Shown here: one piece after another, positions 33,573 through 42,082 of the stretch | How positions within the stretch are numbered: the first letter of the stretch is position 1 | Layout of the letters: each line of letters starts with the position of its first letter | From: Jidongwangia harbinensis | GTDB lineage: Bacteria > Actinomycetota > Actinomycetes > Mycobacteriales > Micromonosporaceae | NCBI RefSeq assembly: GCF_020216025.1 | Contig: NZ_JAIWNC010000017.1 | Span: forward strand, 124,001 to 188,000 | Direction: 5' to 3' | DNA: 64,000 nt | Notes under the pieces: generated by a model | What the model saw: the letters and a program-made list of their open reading frames with translations, nothing else | Databases searched by the model: none | What the model was told of the DNA's origin: nothing | Program-made: the position numbers and the translations under genes

Positions 33573-35810
33573 TCAAGCGGGCTGAGCGGGAGTCAAGGCG
33601 ATGAGGCCGTCGCTGCAACCGACGACGAGGTTCTGAGGCGTAACGCAGAGCGTGCCCGGCAGTGACGGCGCGGTCCGGTGCACCACGACCTGCCGCGGGT
33701 CGCCCCGCGGATCCGGTTCCCAGGACCGTACGGTCGCATCGTCCCCGGCGGAGATCAGCATCGACCGGTCGAAGGTGAGGGCACGGACCGTTGCGACGTG
33801 CCCGCGCAGAGCGACTTGCGCCGACTCCGGTGTGTCCAGTTCTCGCAGGAGGATCCGGGCGTCGTCACCCGCGACGGCGAGCACCGTGCGGCCGTCCGCA
33901 AGTTGCCCGATCGCCAAGGCGTGCACCGCTGCGCGAGCTGCCACGGCCAGGTCGGGCAGGTACGCCCCGGTGTCCGTATCCCAGAACGCGACCGTCTGAT
34001 CGTCGCCACCGGAGGCAAGGACCCGCTGTCCGTCGCGCAACCGGCCGAACGCTAGCGTCCGGACCACCCCCACATGGCTGTCCTGAGGGCCGGGCAGCCG
34101 GGCACCGGTCTCCGGGTCCCAGCACCACACCCGCGCGTCGTCGCCTCCGGACGCCAGCACCGGCCGGCCGTTGCGCAACCGGCCGGACGCCAGTACCCGG
34201 AGCGCACCGACGTGGCCGGCCAGCGGTTCGCCGCGCTGTGCACCAGTGTCCGGGTCCCACAGCCGGATCAACCCGTCGTCACCAGCCGACGCCAGCACCT
34301 GCCGTGAGTCGTCCAGCTGGGCGAATGCCAGCGCCCGCACCGCGCCCTCGTGTCCGTTCAGCGGCTCGCCCAGGAGGTCACCGATGTCCGGGTTCCAGAG
34401 CCGGATCAGCCCGTCACAGCCGCCCGAAGCCAGCAACGATCCGCCGTACGCCACGCTGCAAATGCCGCCGGTCGCATCGCCTTCCCACCGGCCAGCGCCG
34501 GCCGCCGTCGCAGGGTCCCACAGCCGCACTGTCCCGTCCCAGCCGGTCGACGCCAGCCACCGGCGGCCCGGCGACGCATCGTCGAACGCCACTCCGGCCG
34601 CCGGGCCGACGTGCCCGGCCAGCTTCGCGCCCAGCTGACCACCGGTGACCGGGTCCCACAGCCGGACGGTCCCGTCGTGCCCGGCGGACGCCAGGATCCG
34701 CAACCCGCTGGGAAGCCGGCCAAAGGCCACCCCGAACACCGGTCCGACGTGCCCGATGAGCGGCGGTACGGGCTCGGTGGCAGAGAGCGGATCCAAGAGC
34801 CGGATGGTGGCGTCGTCGCTGCCCGAGGCCAGCACCCACCGGCGGCCCAGGCGCCCGAACGCCAGCGCACGCACCGGTCCCTGGTGACGCCCGACGACCC
34901 GGTCCATGATCCGCACCGTCGCGTCGTCGCCCCCGGAAGCGGGCACGGCGCCGTACGCCACCGCCGTCACCGGTCCTTCGTGACCCGTCAGCGGAGCCCC
35001 GAGCGACTCGCCGCTGACCGGATCCCAGAAGCGGACCGTCCCGTCCCAGCCAGCCGACACCAACAGCGGATGGCCCAGCGACGATCCGAACGCCAAGCCG
35101 GAAACCACGTTCCGGTGCCCGCGCAGCGGCGGCGCCAGCGAGGCGCCGGTGTACGGGCTCCACAGCCGCACCGTGCCGTCATCGCCGGCCGTCGCCAGGC
35201 GCACCTCTCCCCAAGGCAGGTACACGAAAACCACCGACGTCACCGGCCCTTCGTGTCCCCGGATCGGTTCGCCGAGGGATGCGCCCGAGTACGGATCCCA
35301 CAGCCGTACGGTTTCGTCGTTGCCGGCCGAGGCGACCACCGCACGTCCGTCAGGCAGCCGGCCGAAGGCGACGCTGCGTCCGCGGTTCCGGTGCCCGGCG
35401 ATGGGAAGATGCGGCGTGACCCGATCGAGCCGGCCCCACCGCAGCGGTCCGTCTCCTGCCGGGAGGTCCCGCAGACGGCCGACGGCCAGCGCGCGCACCA
35501 GCCGGCGCTGCCCGGTGGAGGCCTCCGCCAGCTCATCCGCCACGGTCATCGTCGCCAGGATCGCGGCGGGGAGTTGCTGGGCGGCGTAGCCGGAGCGGAA
35601 CGCCTCCGCGGCCACGCTGCGCGGTTCCAGCCGGTTCAGCACCTCGGCGCGATCGGCCAGCAGATCCCAGGCGCGACCGGCGCCGACGTGCTCGGCCAGG
35701 TGATGCACCAGGTATGCGCTGACTTCCCTACCTGACGCCACGTCGCGGCTCGCCCGCAACACGAGCGCGCGTGCCAGCCCCTCGTCCGCCTCCCGCGCCG
35801 GATCGGTCAT
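33573..35810 (-). CDS. WD40-repeat sensor, split partner of the caspase-NTPase
   Basis: 745 residues from ATG 35810, overlapping the caspase gene stop as ATGA. Residues 1-150 are helical (SAYLVHHLAEHVGAGRAWDL), the superhelical part normally found in a STAND protein before its repeats. About 13-14 WD40 repeats follow (VRLWDP blades with GHEGPV turns), enough for two seven-bladed propellers. In related proteins caspase, NTPase and WD40 are one chain, so this gene looks like the sensor half of a naturally split protein. Cytoplasmic; ligand unknown. Confidence 0.9.
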   Translation of the reverse strand: MTDPAREADEGLARALVLRASRDVASGREVSAYLVHHLAEHVGAGRAWDLLADRAEVLNRLEPRSVAAEAFRSGYAAQQLPAAILATMTVADELAEASTGQRRLVRALAVGRLRDLPAGDGPLRWGRLDRVTPHLPIAGHRNRGRSVAFGRLPDGRAVVASAGNDETVRLWDPYSGASLGEPIRGHEGPVTSVVFVYLPWGEVRLATAGDDGTVRLWSPYTGASLAPPLRGHRNVVSGLAFGSSLGHPLLVSAGWDGTVRFWDPVSGESLGAPLTGHEGPVTAVAYGAVPASGGDDATVRIMDRVVGRHQGPVRALAFGRLGRRWVLASGSDDATIRLLDPLSATEPVPPLIGHVGPVFGVAFGRLPSGLRILASAGHDGTVRLWDPVTGGQLGAKLAGHVGPAAGVAFDDASPGRRWLASTGWDGTVRLWDPATAAGAGRWEGDATGGICSVAYGGSLLASGGCDGLIRLWNPDIGDLLGEPLNGHEGAVRALAFAQLDDSRQVLASAGDDGLIRLWDPDTGAQRGEPLAGHVGALRVLASGRLRNGRPVLASGGDDARVWCWDPETGARLPGPQDSHVGVVRTLAFGRLRDGQRVLASGGDDQTVAFWDTDTGAYLPDLAVAARAAVHALAIGQLADGRTVLAVAGDDARILLRELDTPESAQVALRGHVATVRALTFDRSMLISAGDDATVRSWEPDPRGDPRQVVVHRTAPSLPGTLCVTPQNLVVGCSDGLIALTPAQPA

Positions 35811-37654
35811 CGCCACTCCCGGCGCCGGTACCACTCGGTGAAGGTGCGGTGCGCCAGCCGGTAGACCGCCTGCCCGGACTCGCTGTCCTGCATGATGTAC
35901 GGCGCGGCGAGCTCCAGGACACGGGTGACGCTCGCGTCGGTGACCGAGCCGGCGCGCAGGTGCCGGGCCGCGTCTTCCCAAATGCCGCCGGTACGCGGGA
36001 ATCCGCTGCCGCGGGCGTACGCGAGCGCCTCGAGCAATGCCGCCGCATCCGGAGCGTGGACGCCCAGCCGGTGTACTGCCTGACCAAAGATGCCGCGGTG
36101 GCCAGCGCCGAGAAGCCGTTCCAGCGCCTCGTCGGACTCGGCGAGCGCCGGATCGGCGCGGATCTCGTGCACGGCGAGCCGGGCGTAAAGGAAGGGCTGC
36201 GCCGCGGCGGCGACCCGCGCGGCGACGTCCGCGACGCGATCTGCGGCGAGCGGCAGCTCCGCCAGGCGGTTGCGGACGTAACCGCGCACCGCGCCGGGAT
36301 CACGGCTTAGCCGAATGATCTCGCTAGGGTCGGCGGCCAGCACATCTAGCACGTCGCTGGCGGACGGGCCCCGCTGGTCGAGGTCGTCGCGCAGTGAAGG
36401 GCGCGTGCCGACCAGGACGCGGTGCCCGGGCACCGCCGCGAGACGGCGCAGCAGCCCGGCGATGGTGTAGGGGTCACGTGCCTCGTCGAGGGCATCGGCG
36501 ATGACGGTGCGCGGTGCGTCCTGCTGGTCATACAGGTGGTCGAACAACTCGTCCGGCGTTGCTGCCGGTTTGAGGCCGAGTCGCTGCACGAGGGACGCCA
36601 CGGTGTCCGCGACGGTCTGCCCGGTGAGGTGCAAGACGGCGTCGTACACCAGGTCGCCGGGGGTCAGGTCGTCCGGGATGGCGGTATGACCGGCGACGGT
36701 CAGCGCGGCCCGTACCTGCGGGTCGGCGGCGGCGAGCATCATTCCGAGCAGTGCCGACTTCCCGGACCCGGCGGGTCCGGAGACCACGAGCAGCCCGGCC
36801 GGGGCGGTTCGCAGCCACTCGGCGATGCGGCGGCGTTCCGCCAGCCGGCCGGTGAAGTTCCACGCGGCCTCGCCGATCTCGGCGCCCTGTGCTTTGGCGT
36901 AGAAGTGGTTGCGGAGCTCCGCCGGGGCGGTCGCCAGTACCTCGCGGAGCTCGGCGTAGACGTCGACCGCCGCCTGCAGCGGCGGTAGGTCGTCGAGCCG
37001 GTTGGGCAGTACGGCAGTCGGTTCGAACTTCGCGTTGACCTTGCCCGCGCCGAGCCGCGCCTCCAGCCGTCGCAGCAGCTCGGTGACGGGGATGGCGTCG
37101 GTGTCGTTGCCGTTGAAGCTGGTCAGCACATCGGCGAGCAGCTCCGGGAAGGCACCCGAGTGCGCGGCGCCGTCGTCGGTCGTCGCGATCACCCCGACAT
37201 TGCGGGGCGGGTAGCGGAAGGACGTCCAGATCTTCCACGCCCCGCCCAGCGAACCGCAGGTGTCGAGGATCAGCAGTACCCAGTCGGTCCCGGTACCCGC
37301 GGCCCGCATCCGCTCCAGCCGGAGCAGGGCGGCACTGAGCTGAGCGTCCGACAGGGCGTCATTGCCGACCAATTCCTCGCTGTCGGCCAGGGCGAGGAAG
37401 TAGCCGTCGCCGGTGAACTCGCCGTGCCCAGTCCAGTAGACGATCTCGGATTCCTCGTCGCGGCGCGCCCAGGAGGTCAGCTGCCCGGCGATTCGCTGCG
37501 TGGTCGCCTGGTCGGTCCAGTCCTCCGCGGGGACACCGTGCGGGGCCAGCAACGATTCCATCCGCGTGCGGCTGTCCGCGGCGGCGCGAACAGTCCAGTC
37601 GGGCCGGTGGGCGTACTCTGCGAGTCCGACCGTGATCAGCCGCAAGTCGGTCAT
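35807..37654 (-). CDS. Caspase-like protease fused to STAND NTPase
   Basis: 615 residues from ATG 37654, overlapping the upstream stop as ATGA. Residues 1-190 are a C14 caspase: His77 in IVYWTGHGEF and Cys133 in LLILDTCGSLGG. Then the NTPase: Walker A VVSGPAGSGKSALL (Gly293-Ser300), Walker B RTVIADALDEARD, and LSRDPGAVRGYVRNRLAELP. The C-terminal helical end (RLAHRTFTEWYRRREWR) continues in the WD40 gene. Expected mechanism: WD40 sensing triggers NTPase oligomerisation and caspase activation, as in STAND-type defence proteins. All active-site residues are present. Confidence 0.92.
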   Translation of the reverse strand: MTDLRLITVGLAEYAHRPDWTVRAAADSRTRMESLLAPHGVPAEDWTDQATTQRIAGQLTSWARRDEESEIVYWTGHGEFTGDGYFLALADSEELVGNDALSDAQLSAALLRLERMRAAGTGTDWVLLILDTCGSLGGAWKIWTSFRYPPRNVGVIATTDDGAAHSGAFPELLADVLTSFNGNDTDAIPVTELLRRLEARLGAGKVNAKFEPTAVLPNRLDDLPPLQAAVDVYAELREVLATAPAELRNHFYAKAQGAEIGEAAWNFTGRLAERRRIAEWLRTAPAGLLVVSGPAGSGKSALLGMMLAAADPQVRAALTVAGHTAIPDDLTPGDLVYDAVLHLTGQTVADTVASLVQRLGLKPAATPDELFDHLYDQQDAPRTVIADALDEARDPYTIAGLLRRLAAVPGHRVLVGTRPSLRDDLDQRGPSASDVLDVLAADPSEIIRLSRDPGAVRGYVRNRLAELPLAADRVADVAARVAAAAQPFLYARLAVHEIRADPALAESDEALERLLGAGHRGIFGQAVHRLGVHAPDAAALLEALAYARGSGFPRTGGIWEDAARHLRAGSVTDASVTRVLELAAPYIMQDSESGQAVYRLAHRTFTEWYRRREWR

Positions 37655-38994
37655 GTCAGGTCGGTGGCGAGGACGAGCTCGGAGACCGGCGAGAAACCCC
37701 CGGCCTTGACCTGCACGCGGTACAAGCCGGGGGCCAGGCCAGGCCGCGTATAGCGCAGCAGATCGCCGTCGCGGCGCACAAGGGTCCACGGAGTGGGCAC
37801 GTTTGTAGTCAGATCGGTGCAGGCGACTGTCACACCGATCGGGTCGCCGCCTGCGCCGGTCACGGTGATCTCGACCGGGGCGCCGGCCTGGACCAGATCG
37901 GGAATGTCAGCGCCGACCGGCCGGGTGCCCAGCGGCGGACCGGTGTCGGCACCGATCAGTTTGTCGGCGACGAAGGTCAGCGCCTCGCCGGTCTTGGCCA
38001 GCGCGCCGTGCTTCTGGGGCAGTGGCCAGGCGGTCATCCCCGCCGGGGCGGCGGCGTTGCGGTAAACGGTGGAGTCGCCGCCGTGGTCCAGCCCGGCCAG
38101 CGACTCGTCGAAGGACCACGTCTCGCCGGCCAAGCGGAGACTCTGCAACGTCGGCTGCTCCGCTCCCACCAGCGGGTGCACCGGCACCGCGGCTGCCGGA
38201 TCGCCGGGACGCAGACGCAATGCCGCCCATCGCTGTTCCGCCTGCTCGGCCAGTTCGGCGGTGCCGCCGACGCTGGCCACGTCGGCGGTGCTCAGGAACC
38301 GGTCCGGGTCGATGCATCGGTAACGCGGTAGCAGGTCGTACACCCCCGGTGCGGTGCGCGCCAATTCCTGCGCTACCCGCCGCGGGACCGGCGCGCCCTT
38401 CCCGGCGGCCATCATGCGGACCGCCTTCACCGCCCCGTAGTACGGCGTGCCGAGCGTTATGACCTGCCGGACCAGGGACGACATGCCCAGTACCTCGATG
38501 GCGTACCGGACCACCAGCCCTCCCATCGAGTGCGCCACGACGGTCAACTGGACGTCCGCGGGGTCCGCCCACCTGTTCTCGGCGACCAATTGCCGCCAGA
38601 CTGCCAGGCGCTGCTCGCACCACGGCACCAGGAGACGCGCGTTGTGTTCGATCGACAGCCGCCAGTCGTATGCGAACTCGAGCACCGCGCGCGGATCGAG
38701 GACGTGCTCGGCCACTCGACGCAGCAGAGCCGTGTACGGCTCGATCCCGCCGAGCATCGGCAGATGCCCCGGTACGCGCAACAATCGGGACGGTCGCAGC
38801 CGACCGCCGCCGGAGATGTCATCTTCGGTCACCTGAAGCGTCGCCATCTTGTGGGTGGCCCAAGCCCGCGCCAGCAGCGCCGGCTTCAACCCCCACTGAA
38901 CGTTCCCGTCGCCGTCGACGAGTTCGCTGCCCATCACCCCGGGCACCACGATCACCGCGTCAGCGGTGAGCCGGCGTCTTACGCTTGGGGTCAT
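37651..38994 (-). CDS. LCAT-like lipid hydrolase/acyltransferase
   Basis: 447 residues from ATG 38994 (AGGA seven bases upstream). Alpha/beta-hydrolase of the lecithin:cholesterol acyltransferase/phospholipase type: VVPGVMGSEL, FAYDWRLSIEHNA, nucleophile Ser156 in VVAHSMGGLVVR, acidic GGDSTVYRN and His in PQKHGALAKT. A C-terminal Ig-like beta domain (about 370-447) ends the protein. No signal peptide, so it acts in the cytoplasm or on the inner membrane face. First gene of the caspase operon, overlapping it by ATGA; it could be the membrane-damaging effector. Confidence 0.85.
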   Translation of the reverse strand: MTPSVRRRLTADAVIVVPGVMGSELVDGDGNVQWGLKPALLARAWATHKMATLQVTEDDISGGGRLRPSRLLRVPGHLPMLGGIEPYTALLRRVAEHVLDPRAVLEFAYDWRLSIEHNARLLVPWCEQRLAVWRQLVAENRWADPADVQLTVVAHSMGGLVVRYAIEVLGMSSLVRQVITLGTPYYGAVKAVRMMAAGKGAPVPRRVAQELARTAPGVYDLLPRYRCIDPDRFLSTADVASVGGTAELAEQAEQRWAALRLRPGDPAAAVPVHPLVGAEQPTLQSLRLAGETWSFDESLAGLDHGGDSTVYRNAAAPAGMTAWPLPQKHGALAKTGEALTFVADKLIGADTGPPLGTRPVGADIPDLVQAGAPVEITVTGAGGDPIGVTVACTDLTTNVPTPWTLVRRDGDLLRYTRPGLAPGLYRVQVKAGGFSPVSELVLATDLT

Positions 38995-39075
38995 GGACAG
39001 TTCCTGTTCTGACGTTCGGTAATGACACCAACACTAACGGTGTCCCCCGCCAGACGGTACGTAGCTACGAACGGG

Positions 39076-39258
39076 TCACCTGGGCGTGCGGGAGAACGCA
39101 CGACGACCGAGGACGACCGCCGGGTCATGACCGGCACCCTCCGTGCCGGGTCCGAAGACCCCGTCGCGGCTTACGGCGTAACCGGGATCGGTCAGGCGCG
39201 TCTGCAGATGGGTGACGTGTTCACCGGCCATCCCCCGACGGGTGATCGGCCGAGTCAT
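39076..39258 (-). pseudogene. peptidoglycan-binding domain fragment
   Basis: ATG 39258: MTRPITRRGMAGEHVTHLQT, then YAVSRDGVFGPGTEGAG, clearly a PG_binding_1 repeat. The usual AVRAFQ helix is frameshifted into unrelated residues. The enzyme it belonged to is lost. Confidence 0.6.
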
Positions 39259-39369
39259 GGTGCTGGTGCCGCCCCGGCGCCGTCGTGGCCTGCCGGCCCC
39301 TCCCCATGATCGTGAGCCATGACAAGCCGGGCACCACGCGCCGTCGCGAGCCCCCGTCTGCGTCAACGG

Positions 39370-40332
39370 TCAAGCCGCGTCGGCGGACGCCCTCAGGGGT
39401 ACCGGCGAGTGGGTCAGGGAGTGCCGCCACGAAACCGTGCGCTGCAGCGCTTCGGCCAGGCCGGTGCGTCGCAGGTCGGGGAAGAGGTCGCGCAAGAGGG
39501 AGTCGTCGGCCGACGAGTTGCGGATGTCGCCCGGCCGGACGGAGGTGAACTCCCGCGCCAGCGGCCGTTGGATGACGTTCTCCAGGAGATCGGCGAGGTC
39601 GAGCAGGCTGACGCCCTGGCCGAACGCGACGTTGACCGGCAAGGGGTGAACGACCCGACGTTGTACCGCATCGGCAAGCAGGCTGGCCACCGTGAACACC
39701 GGGATGAAGTCGCGGGTCTGCCTGCCGTCGCCGTGGATGCGGATCGGGTGCCCGGCCATGGCCGCCCACACGAAGGCCGGGACCACCGCGGCGTACGCGT
39801 CGCCGGGGTGTTGCCGGGGTCCGAAGACGTTGAAGAAACGCAGCGCCAGAGTCGGCAGCCCGAACGACTCCTGCCAGCTCGTCGCGTACGCCTCGGTGGC
39901 CAGTTTGCTGGTGGCATACGGCGAGAGCGGATGCGGTGGAGTCGACTCGGCGGTGGCCGCGCCGGACCGGTTGCCGTACACCGCGGCCGACGACGCGACG
40001 ATGACGTGTGCGCCGGTCTCGCGGGCACTCTGCAACACGTTCAGCGTTCCGTTGACGTTGACCTCGTGCGTGCGCATCGGTTCGTGGAGGGACTGCGGTA
40101 CGGACGCCAGCGCCGCGAGGTGGACGACCGCGTCGACACCCGCGACGGACCGGTTGACGGCCATGCGGTCGGTGACGCTGCCGATCCGGACGTCGACCGG
40201 CAAGTCGGCGAGATTGTCGAGCCGGCCCGAAGAGAGATCGTCCAGGACGGAAACCTCGATGCCGCGGCCGACCAGTTCAGCGCAGAGATGGGATCCGATG
40301 AAGCCGGCGCCGCCGGTGATCAGGACGTGCAT
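39370..40332 (-). CDS. NAD-dependent nucleotide-sugar epimerase
   Basis: 320 residues from ATG 40332 (GAGGAG five bases upstream). Extended short-chain dehydrogenase: Rossmann GGAGFIGSHLCAEL, catalytic SSAAVYG and Tyr-Lys in SPYATSKLATEAYA, substrate region FFNVFGPRQHPGDAY and DFIPVFTV. It matches UDP-glucose/UDP-GlcNAc 4-epimerases and related dehydratases. Last gene of the PelF-PelG strand, where it likely supplies a UDP-sugar such as UDP-GalNAc for exopolysaccharide synthesis. Confidence 0.88.
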   Translation of the reverse strand: MHVLITGGAGFIGSHLCAELVGRGIEVSVLDDLSSGRLDNLADLPVDVRIGSVTDRMAVNRSVAGVDAVVHLAALASVPQSLHEPMRTHEVNVNGTLNVLQSARETGAHVIVASSAAVYGNRSGAATAESTPPHPLSPYATSKLATEAYATSWQESFGLPTLALRFFNVFGPRQHPGDAYAAVVPAFVWAAMAGHPIRIHGDGRQTRDFIPVFTVASLLADAVQRRVVHPLPVNVAFGQGVSLLDLADLLENVIQRPLAREFTSVRPGDIRNSSADDSLLRDLFPDLRRTGLAEALQRTVSWRHSLTHSPVPLRASADAA

Positions 40333-40361
40333 GTTGCTCCTCAGTCGCGGAAGATCGTGGG

Positions 40362-42044
40362 CTACGCCGAGCGGGACAGGTCCCTGCGCACGAGTAGGTC
40401 CGGGCTCACCAGCAGGTCCGGGCGCACTCGGGCGACACCTCGGGCCTGGCGATCGATGATCGGGGCGCCGGCTCCGCCCTGCCGTCGCAGCCGCCGGTAG
40501 AGGTGGTGGTACAGAGCCATCGCCTCGTGCAGTTGGAAGAAGTCCTCGACCCGGCCGCGGGCGTTGCGGGCGAGGACTTCGTATTGCTCGAGGTCGTCGA
40601 GGACGATCTCGATCGCGTCGGCCATGCCGCCGACGATGTCGATCGGATCCACCAGGACGCCGCACGCCTCCCAGCTGCGACCGGTGGAGTGCACCAGCCG
40701 GTCGCCGATGAGCTGACGCATGCCGCCGACCTCGGTGCCGACCGTCGGGACGGCCGCGGTCATCGCCTCGAGCACCACCATCGGCTGGCCCTCGTTGTAA
40801 CTCGGCAGCACCAACAGGTCGAAGTCGCCGATGACGGCCGGCACGTTGACGGTTCCGCGGAAGACGAAGTGCTCTTCCAGGCCGTACTCGGCTATCCGGC
40901 TCAAGCACGATTCCAGGTAGCCGTCCTGCACGTGGTCGGTCGGCCCGAGGATGTCGAGGGTCCAGTTCCGGATGCCGCGCTCCACCAGCAGCCGGGCCGA
41001 CGCGATGAACTCGTACAGGCCCTTGATCGGGACGACCCGGGCGATGTAGGCGAACCGCCAGATCCGCAGCCCCTGCGCCAGGATTCGTTCGAGCGACTCG
41101 AGCCGCTGCCGGTAGGCGTCTTCGAAGTTGCTGATGGTCATGCCGTTGGGCACGATCGAGAAGACCTCGTCCCGGTCCGGGGCGCCCAGCGCCCGGGCCT
41201 CGTCCACGGCCTTCGGATACAGGTACGTGATGTGCGCGGCGCTGGGATAGCAGAACCGGCCCATCTCGATCCACCAGGCCATCCAGGCCCGCTGGACCGG
41301 CGTCACGTCGAACTCGCGCCAGTCCTCGCCGCGCACCGGCAGCGCCATGTTGCGGCGCAGCAGGGTGTTGACCGTGTCCCGGACGTACAGGTTGTGTTCG
41401 GTCAGCAGGAACTGCGCGTCGTGCTGGCGGGCCGCGGCGGCGCTCACCAGCGAGGCGTAACCGGTGGTGTGGGCGTGGTAGACGTCGGCGCGCGGGATCT
41501 CCTCGGCCAGCAGGGCGAAGGAGAGCGAGAAGAACTCCCGCATCAGCCAGAAGGTCTGCGAGAGCGGGAGGTCCAGATCGGGCAGCCGGGTCGGCAGAGC
41601 CTGCAGGAACTCGCGCGAGCCGAGCAGCGCCCAGATCGGATAGCGCCGGGTCAGCGGATTCATGCCCTCGTCGAACAGCTGCCACATCGGTGCCATGTCG
41701 CCGGTCGTCACGGCGGTCAGGGCATCGAAGAGGCGGGCCGTGAGCACCGTGCGTTCCCGGGCGTTCATGTTCAGGTCGTCCGGGCGCAGCGCCATGAAGC
41801 TGTCCCGATGCTCCTGCATGCTGAGGTAGACGGGGTGGACCCAGGCGATGTTCGGCGGCATACCGTAGAGGTCCTCGCTCGGTGACTGAGAGTCCCAGGT
41901 GATGTGGATGATGCCGAAGGTGAGGCCGGCGTTGCTGGTCACGATGTCGTGGACGACCGCGGACACGCCGCCCTTGAGGTAGGGGTACGTCGACTCCATG
42001 ACGATCGCGACGTCCACTTGCGGGAGTGCGGACGAGGGGGACAC
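40362..42044 (-). CDS. pelF: PelF-like GT4 glycosyltransferase
   Basis: 560 residues from ATG 42044. GT-B glycosyltransferase of the GT4/PelF type: start VDVAIVMESTYPYLKGGVSA (nearly the PelF signature), HAHTTGYASLVSAAAA, VFSIVPNGM, RIWRFAYIARVVPIKGLYE and the donor-binding EGQPMVVLEAMTAAVPTV. PelF makes the Pel exopolysaccharide from UDP-GalNAc/UDP-GlcNAc in the cytoplasm. The C-terminal about 40 residues are an Arg-rich extension (VRPDLLVSPDLLVRRDLS). The epimerase follows after 29 bases and PelG-like gene precedes by 38. Symbol is by family resemblance. Confidence 0.85.
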   Translation of the reverse strand: MSPSSALPQVDVAIVMESTYPYLKGGVSAVVHDIVTSNAGLTFGIIHITWDSQSPSEDLYGMPPNIAWVHPVYLSMQEHRDSFMALRPDDLNMNARERTVLTARLFDALTAVTTGDMAPMWQLFDEGMNPLTRRYPIWALLGSREFLQALPTRLPDLDLPLSQTFWLMREFFSLSFALLAEEIPRADVYHAHTTGYASLVSAAAARQHDAQFLLTEHNLYVRDTVNTLLRRNMALPVRGEDWREFDVTPVQRAWMAWWIEMGRFCYPSAAHITYLYPKAVDEARALGAPDRDEVFSIVPNGMTISNFEDAYRQRLESLERILAQGLRIWRFAYIARVVPIKGLYEFIASARLLVERGIRNWTLDILGPTDHVQDGYLESCLSRIAEYGLEEHFVFRGTVNVPAVIGDFDLLVLPSYNEGQPMVVLEAMTAAVPTVGTEVGGMRQLIGDRLVHSTGRSWEACGVLVDPIDIVGGMADAIEIVLDDLEQYEVLARNARGRVEDFFQLHEAMALYHHLYRRLRRQGGAGAPIIDRQARGVARVRPDLLVSPDLLVRRDLSRSA

Positions 42045-42082
42045 GCAATATCCTCTAATCGGTCATCGACGGGACAGAACAA

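Noticed and set aside
18595..39370. attR copy of the tRNA-Lys 3' end
   Set aside because: No exact repeat of the tRNA end was noticed on reading the island; a string search is needed, so no attachment site is claimed.
39370..42048. 892-residue frame spanning epimerase and PelF regions
   Set aside because: Only its last 320 residues are the epimerase; the rest is antisense-like Arg/Pro-rich sequence in the wrong frame of the PelF gene.
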